Below, one piece after another: positions 4,486-6,490 of a stretch of 6,490 nt of DNA. Numbering within the stretch: the first letter of the stretch is position 1; the number at the start of each line of letters is the position of its first letter. Made by a program: the position numbers and the translations under genes. Under the pieces are notes generated by a model, which saw only the letters and a list, made by a program, of their open reading frames with translations, had not been told where the DNA came from and did not search any database. This DNA comes from Candidatus Geothermarchaeota archaeon (GTDB lineage: Archaea; Thermoproteota; Nitrososphaeria; Geothermarchaeales; JAUWBL01): contig JAUWBL010000062.1 in the NCBI GenBank assembly GCA_030601715.1, positions 1 to 6,490 on the forward strand, written 5' to 3'.

Positions 4486-5166
4486 ACGCTCGAAGTCCTC
4501 CAGAGGAGTCGAGAGGGCTTCGATTCAGACGCCTACGACACCACCCTCAAGGATGTCCTTCGCAGCAAGCTGCACATAGCACAGCTGATAGAGAGAGTTC
4601 GAGCCCGGCGACTGGCACTGGTGCACAGCGACGGGGTCACCGGCGAGGAGAAAAAAAGAGAATCCTATCTCGGGGAGATGAGACATCTCTCCCTGATTCA
4701 AGGAGCACTGGACCTTGTGGAGCTCTCACTGATGTCGGTCTCTGAAAGGATGGACACGCTGAGAATAGTCTACAAAGGTTTACTGGGGGTCCGCTCCACC
4801 ACTGAGACCCTCACCAACCTGATGGGAGAGCTACCACTGGATCCGAGCGGAATCCGCGACCTTGTGGAGAAGCTTGTAGATTCGTCGAAGGACGTCCTAG
4901 CTCAGCTGCGCCTACCCGAAGGCAGGTTGCGTTTCGAGTTCCACAGCACCCAAGCCGAGTCCATCATCACAGACTGTCAGCGATGTGTGAACGAAGATCT
5001 GTCAGTACTCTTGCCTAGCGTACCTCCCTTCACCGGGGAAACCGTCGTGGTCACGGAGGACGGACGGGAAATGATGGCTGCAGACGGGGGCACAATGAGT
5101 CCAAGTGCTGAGACGACTAGGGGATCCTGGCAGGAGCAGGAGCTGGACCCGCCAAGGGAAGCCTGA
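4486..5166 (+). CDS. second ESCRT-III family protein (CdvB paralogue), start codon unresolved
   Basis: The frame runs from a stop at 4477-4479 to the TGA at 5164-5166. The first ordinary start is GTG at 4621 (181 residues), but the sequence before it is clearly coding: LKDVLRSKLHIAQLIERV (4546-4599) aligns without gaps with VKEALKPKTQIRGRIDGA of the first ESCRT-III protein, i.e. the start of helix alpha1. No ATG, GTG or TTG lies in frame between 4480 and 4620. A GGGGTGA Shine-Dalgarno-like site at 4473-4479 points to ACG at 4486, which I use as a provisional start (226 residues); a sequencing error or a frameshift from the GTG at 4476 is equally possible. Numbered from 4486, alpha1-alpha2 cover ~18-100, alpha3-alpha4 ~104-142, alpha5 ~151-173, with LLPSVPPFTGE at 175-185 matching the other paralogue. 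CQRC at 164-167 is unusual. The tail is acidic and seems disordered; no winged helix is visible. It probably co-polymerises with the first ESCRT-III protein. Confidence 0.75.
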   Translation, partial: TLEVLQRSREGFDSDAYDTTLKDVLRSKLHIAQLIERVRARRLALVHSDGVTGEEKKRESYLGEMRHLSLIQGALDLVELSLMSVSERMDTLRIVYKGLLGVRSTTETLTNLMGELPLDPSGIRDLVEKLVDSSKDVLAQLRLPEGRLRFEFHSTQAESIITDCQRCVNEDLSVLLPSVPPFTGETVVVTEDGREMMAADGGTMSPSAETTRGSWQEQELDPPREA

Positions 5167-5170
5167 AGAG

Positions 5171-6367
5171 TTGTCCCTCGAAGCCACGAGACTAGAAGAG
5201 AGAGCGCTAGAATACGCTCGAGAAGCAGTAGAACTCGACAAGAGGGGCCTGCGCGCCCTGGCGATAGCCAAGTACCAAAAGGCCGTCGACGCCATGGTTG
5301 GCCTAGTCAACCGCTACACGGACTCCCCCGTGCGCCGAACCTACCTGAGAAAGGTCAGGGAGTACAGGGAACGAATCAACTTCCTGAAGGGTGTTAGGGT
5401 AGGCGACGTGACCAGCGCCCTAACCTACGCGCCCACACGACCAGGGGCAAAGGAACCAGGCCAAGCCCCCACTGTCGGCCAGCGAGAGGCACAGGAAGAG
5501 GAAACCTCCATCCGCAGCTACAGGTCCGGCGTGACCTGGGACGACGCTGTTGGCATGGAACAGGTCAAGCGAATCATCCAGCAGGCCATAGTCTACCCCA
5601 ACATGAGGCCCGACCTCTTTCCTCTGGGCTGGCCGAGAGGACTACTCCTGTACGGTCCCCCAGGATGTGGCAAGACCACACTCGCAGCCGCCGTCTCCAC
5701 CGAGATCGAGGGAAAGTTCTACGCCATAGACGCAGCCTCCATAATGTCCAAGTGGTTGGGAGAAGCAGAGAAGAACGTAGCCAGCCTGTTCCACCAGATG
5801 AGAGCTCTGGCTCTGCGGGGAACACCCACCATCCTATTCATCGATGAGGTCGACTCACTACTCGGCATCCGGCAACAAGAGACGGGAGGAGAGGTAAGGG
5901 TCAGAAACCAGTTCCTCAAAGAGATGGACGGCCTCGCCGACAAGGCCCAGGTGAAGCTGCACCTCCACGTCATCGCCGCCACAAACAAGCCATGGGCCCT
6001 GGACTGGGGATTCATCCGCAGGTTCCAGAAGAGGATCCACATCCCCATGCCCGACCACGAGATGCGAGTCGACCTCTTCAAACACTTTCTTCGAAACGTG
6101 AAGCTCGAACAGGACACAGATTATCAGATACTCTCCAAAGCCACCGAAAACTACACCCCCAGCGACGTCAGGGACATATGTCAGACGGCGGTCATAGAGG
6201 TAGTCACCGAGCTATTCGAAAGCGGAACCGCTTCCGACCGATCCACCCAGCCCAGACTCGTAGGCATGAGAGACCTAAGGGACGCGATCAGAAGAATACG
6301 GCCGAGCGTAAGCGAAGAGATGAGGAGAGTCTACGACTCCTGGGCAGAACGCTTCAAAGCCGTCTAG
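5171..6367 (+). CDS. cdvC: CdvC, Vps4-like AAA ATPase with N-terminal MIT domain
   Basis: From the TTG at 5171 the protein has 398 residues. Residues 1-75 form a three-helix MIT domain (ALEYAREAVELDKRG, ALAIAKYQKAVDAM) that binds ESCRT-III tails. A flexible linker follows (about 76-118), then the AAA core from ~121. Walker A is GPPGCGKT (162-169), pore loop 1 is KWLG with W195-L196, Walker B is ILFIDEVD (221-228), sensor 1 is N272 (AATNK), and the arginine fingers are R283-R284 (FIRRF); all key residues are present. The C-terminal helix (VSEEMRRVYDSWAERF) is typical of Vps4/CdvC. It uses ATP to pull ESCRT-III subunits from the division polymer. The frame is open to a GTG at 5105, but that start would overlap the previous gene by 62 bp and add 22 residues unlike any MIT domain. 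The TTG lies 4 bp after the preceding stop and gives the usual short lead before MIT helix 1. It is the last gene of the operon. Confidence 0.93.
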   Translation: MSLEATRLEERALEYAREAVELDKRGLRALAIAKYQKAVDAMVGLVNRYTDSPVRRTYLRKVREYRERINFLKGVRVGDVTSALTYAPTRPGAKEPGQAPTVGQREAQEEETSIRSYRSGVTWDDAVGMEQVKRIIQQAIVYPNMRPDLFPLGWPRGLLLYGPPGCGKTTLAAAVSTEIEGKFYAIDAASIMSKWLGEAEKNVASLFHQMRALALRGTPTILFIDEVDSLLGIRQQETGGEVRVRNQFLKEMDGLADKAQVKLHLHVIAATNKPWALDWGFIRRFQKRIHIPMPDHEMRVDLFKHFLRNVKLEQDTDYQILSKATENYTPSDVRDICQTAVIEVVTELFESGTASDRSTQPRLVGMRDLRDAIRRIRPSVSEEMRRVYDSWAERFKAV

Positions 6368-6490
6368 AGCACCCTCTCGTCCCGATGCCTGTCAGAAGGG
6401 CCTAGGAACACAGGTCGAACCCCCGAGATTGGTCACTGCGCACACATGTCACGGTGCCAGCCTCTCGGGGTCCCTCGGGTAGAGGACCAC
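6368..6490. other. region after cdvC, no supported gene
   Basis: There is no T tract to mark the operon end. An 8-bp inverted repeat, CCCCGAGA (6421-6428) and TCTCGGGG (6463-6470), could form a hairpin with a 34-nt loop. On the minus strand one frame is open from the right edge to a TGA at 6449-6451 (VVLYPRDPERLAP), which could be the end of a convergent gene, but 13 residues prove nothing. Confidence 0.3.

Noticed and set aside
4476..4745. 89-codon frame from the GTG at 4476
   Set aside because: Its translation is arginine-, serine- and proline-rich and runs out of frame across the conserved ESCRT-III helix alpha1. It is kept only as a possible origin of a frameshift for the second ESCRT-III gene.
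5105..5170. GTG at 5105 as the start of cdvC
   Set aside because: It would overlap the previous gene by 62 bp and add a 22-residue arginine-rich lead unlike known MIT domains; the TTG at 5171 fits spacing and family better.
6410..6430. GGTCGAACCCCC resembling a tRNA T-arm
   Set aside because: No paired T-stem, anticodon stem or acceptor stem can be built around it on either strand.
6449..6490. Possible C-terminus of a minus-strand gene (13 residues ending at TGA 6451-6449)
   Set aside because: Too short to support: another frame on the same strand is open even further, so an open frame of this length is not evidence.
1..6490. CRISPR arrays, insertion sequences, tRNA or rRNA genes
   Set aside because: No regularly spaced repeats, transposase-like protein, terminal repeats or RNA-gene landmarks were seen anywhere in the window.

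Overview
The window comes from an archaeon, most likely of the TACK group (Thermoproteota in the broad sense). It carries the crenarchaeal/thaumarchaeal ESCRT-type cell-division set, including CdvA, which Asgard archaea lack. Other archaeal signs are a TrmB-family regulator, TATA-like boxes about 25-35 nt before several start codons, GTG and TTG starts, and a GGTGAT Shine-Dalgarno sequence matching the archaeal 16S rRNA tail. Base composition is GC-rich. The sequence alone does not fix the lineage more finely.

Left part (1-1474, all plus strand): first comes the C-terminal end of a secreted protein with one C-terminal membrane anchor, closed by a T-rich terminator. Next is a 192-residue protein with a membrane segment at each end and a beta-rich domain between them, preceded by a clear TATA box and a 12-bp palindrome. 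A 208-bp gap holding a nested inverted repeat and a 15-bp palindrome follows. Last is a 74-residue two-helix membrane protein with a TTG start. These three look like envelope genes, each probably with its own promoter.

Middle (1471-3068): a large TrmB-family regulator lies on the minus strand, sharing a CTAG with the stop codon of the small membrane protein. It diverges from the next operon. The region between them has no gene but holds related sequence elements on both sides, candidates for a common operator.

Right part (3069-6367): a tight plus-strand operon in the order ESCRT-III (CdvB-like), CdvA, second ESCRT-III, CdvC (Vps4-like AAA ATPase). By analogy with Sulfolobus, CdvA marks the division site on the membrane, ESCRT-III proteins polymerise there, and CdvC remodels the polymer through its MIT domain. 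Both ESCRT-III proteins end their core with the same LPSVP...TGET motif, a good candidate for the MIT-binding (MIM2-like) site. Neither shows the C-terminal winged helix that Sulfolobus CdvB uses to bind CdvA. The second ESCRT-III gene has convincing coding sequence upstream of its first ordinary start codon, so its start is unresolved.

The last 120 bases hold no supported gene; at most the tail of a minus-strand gene enters from the right.
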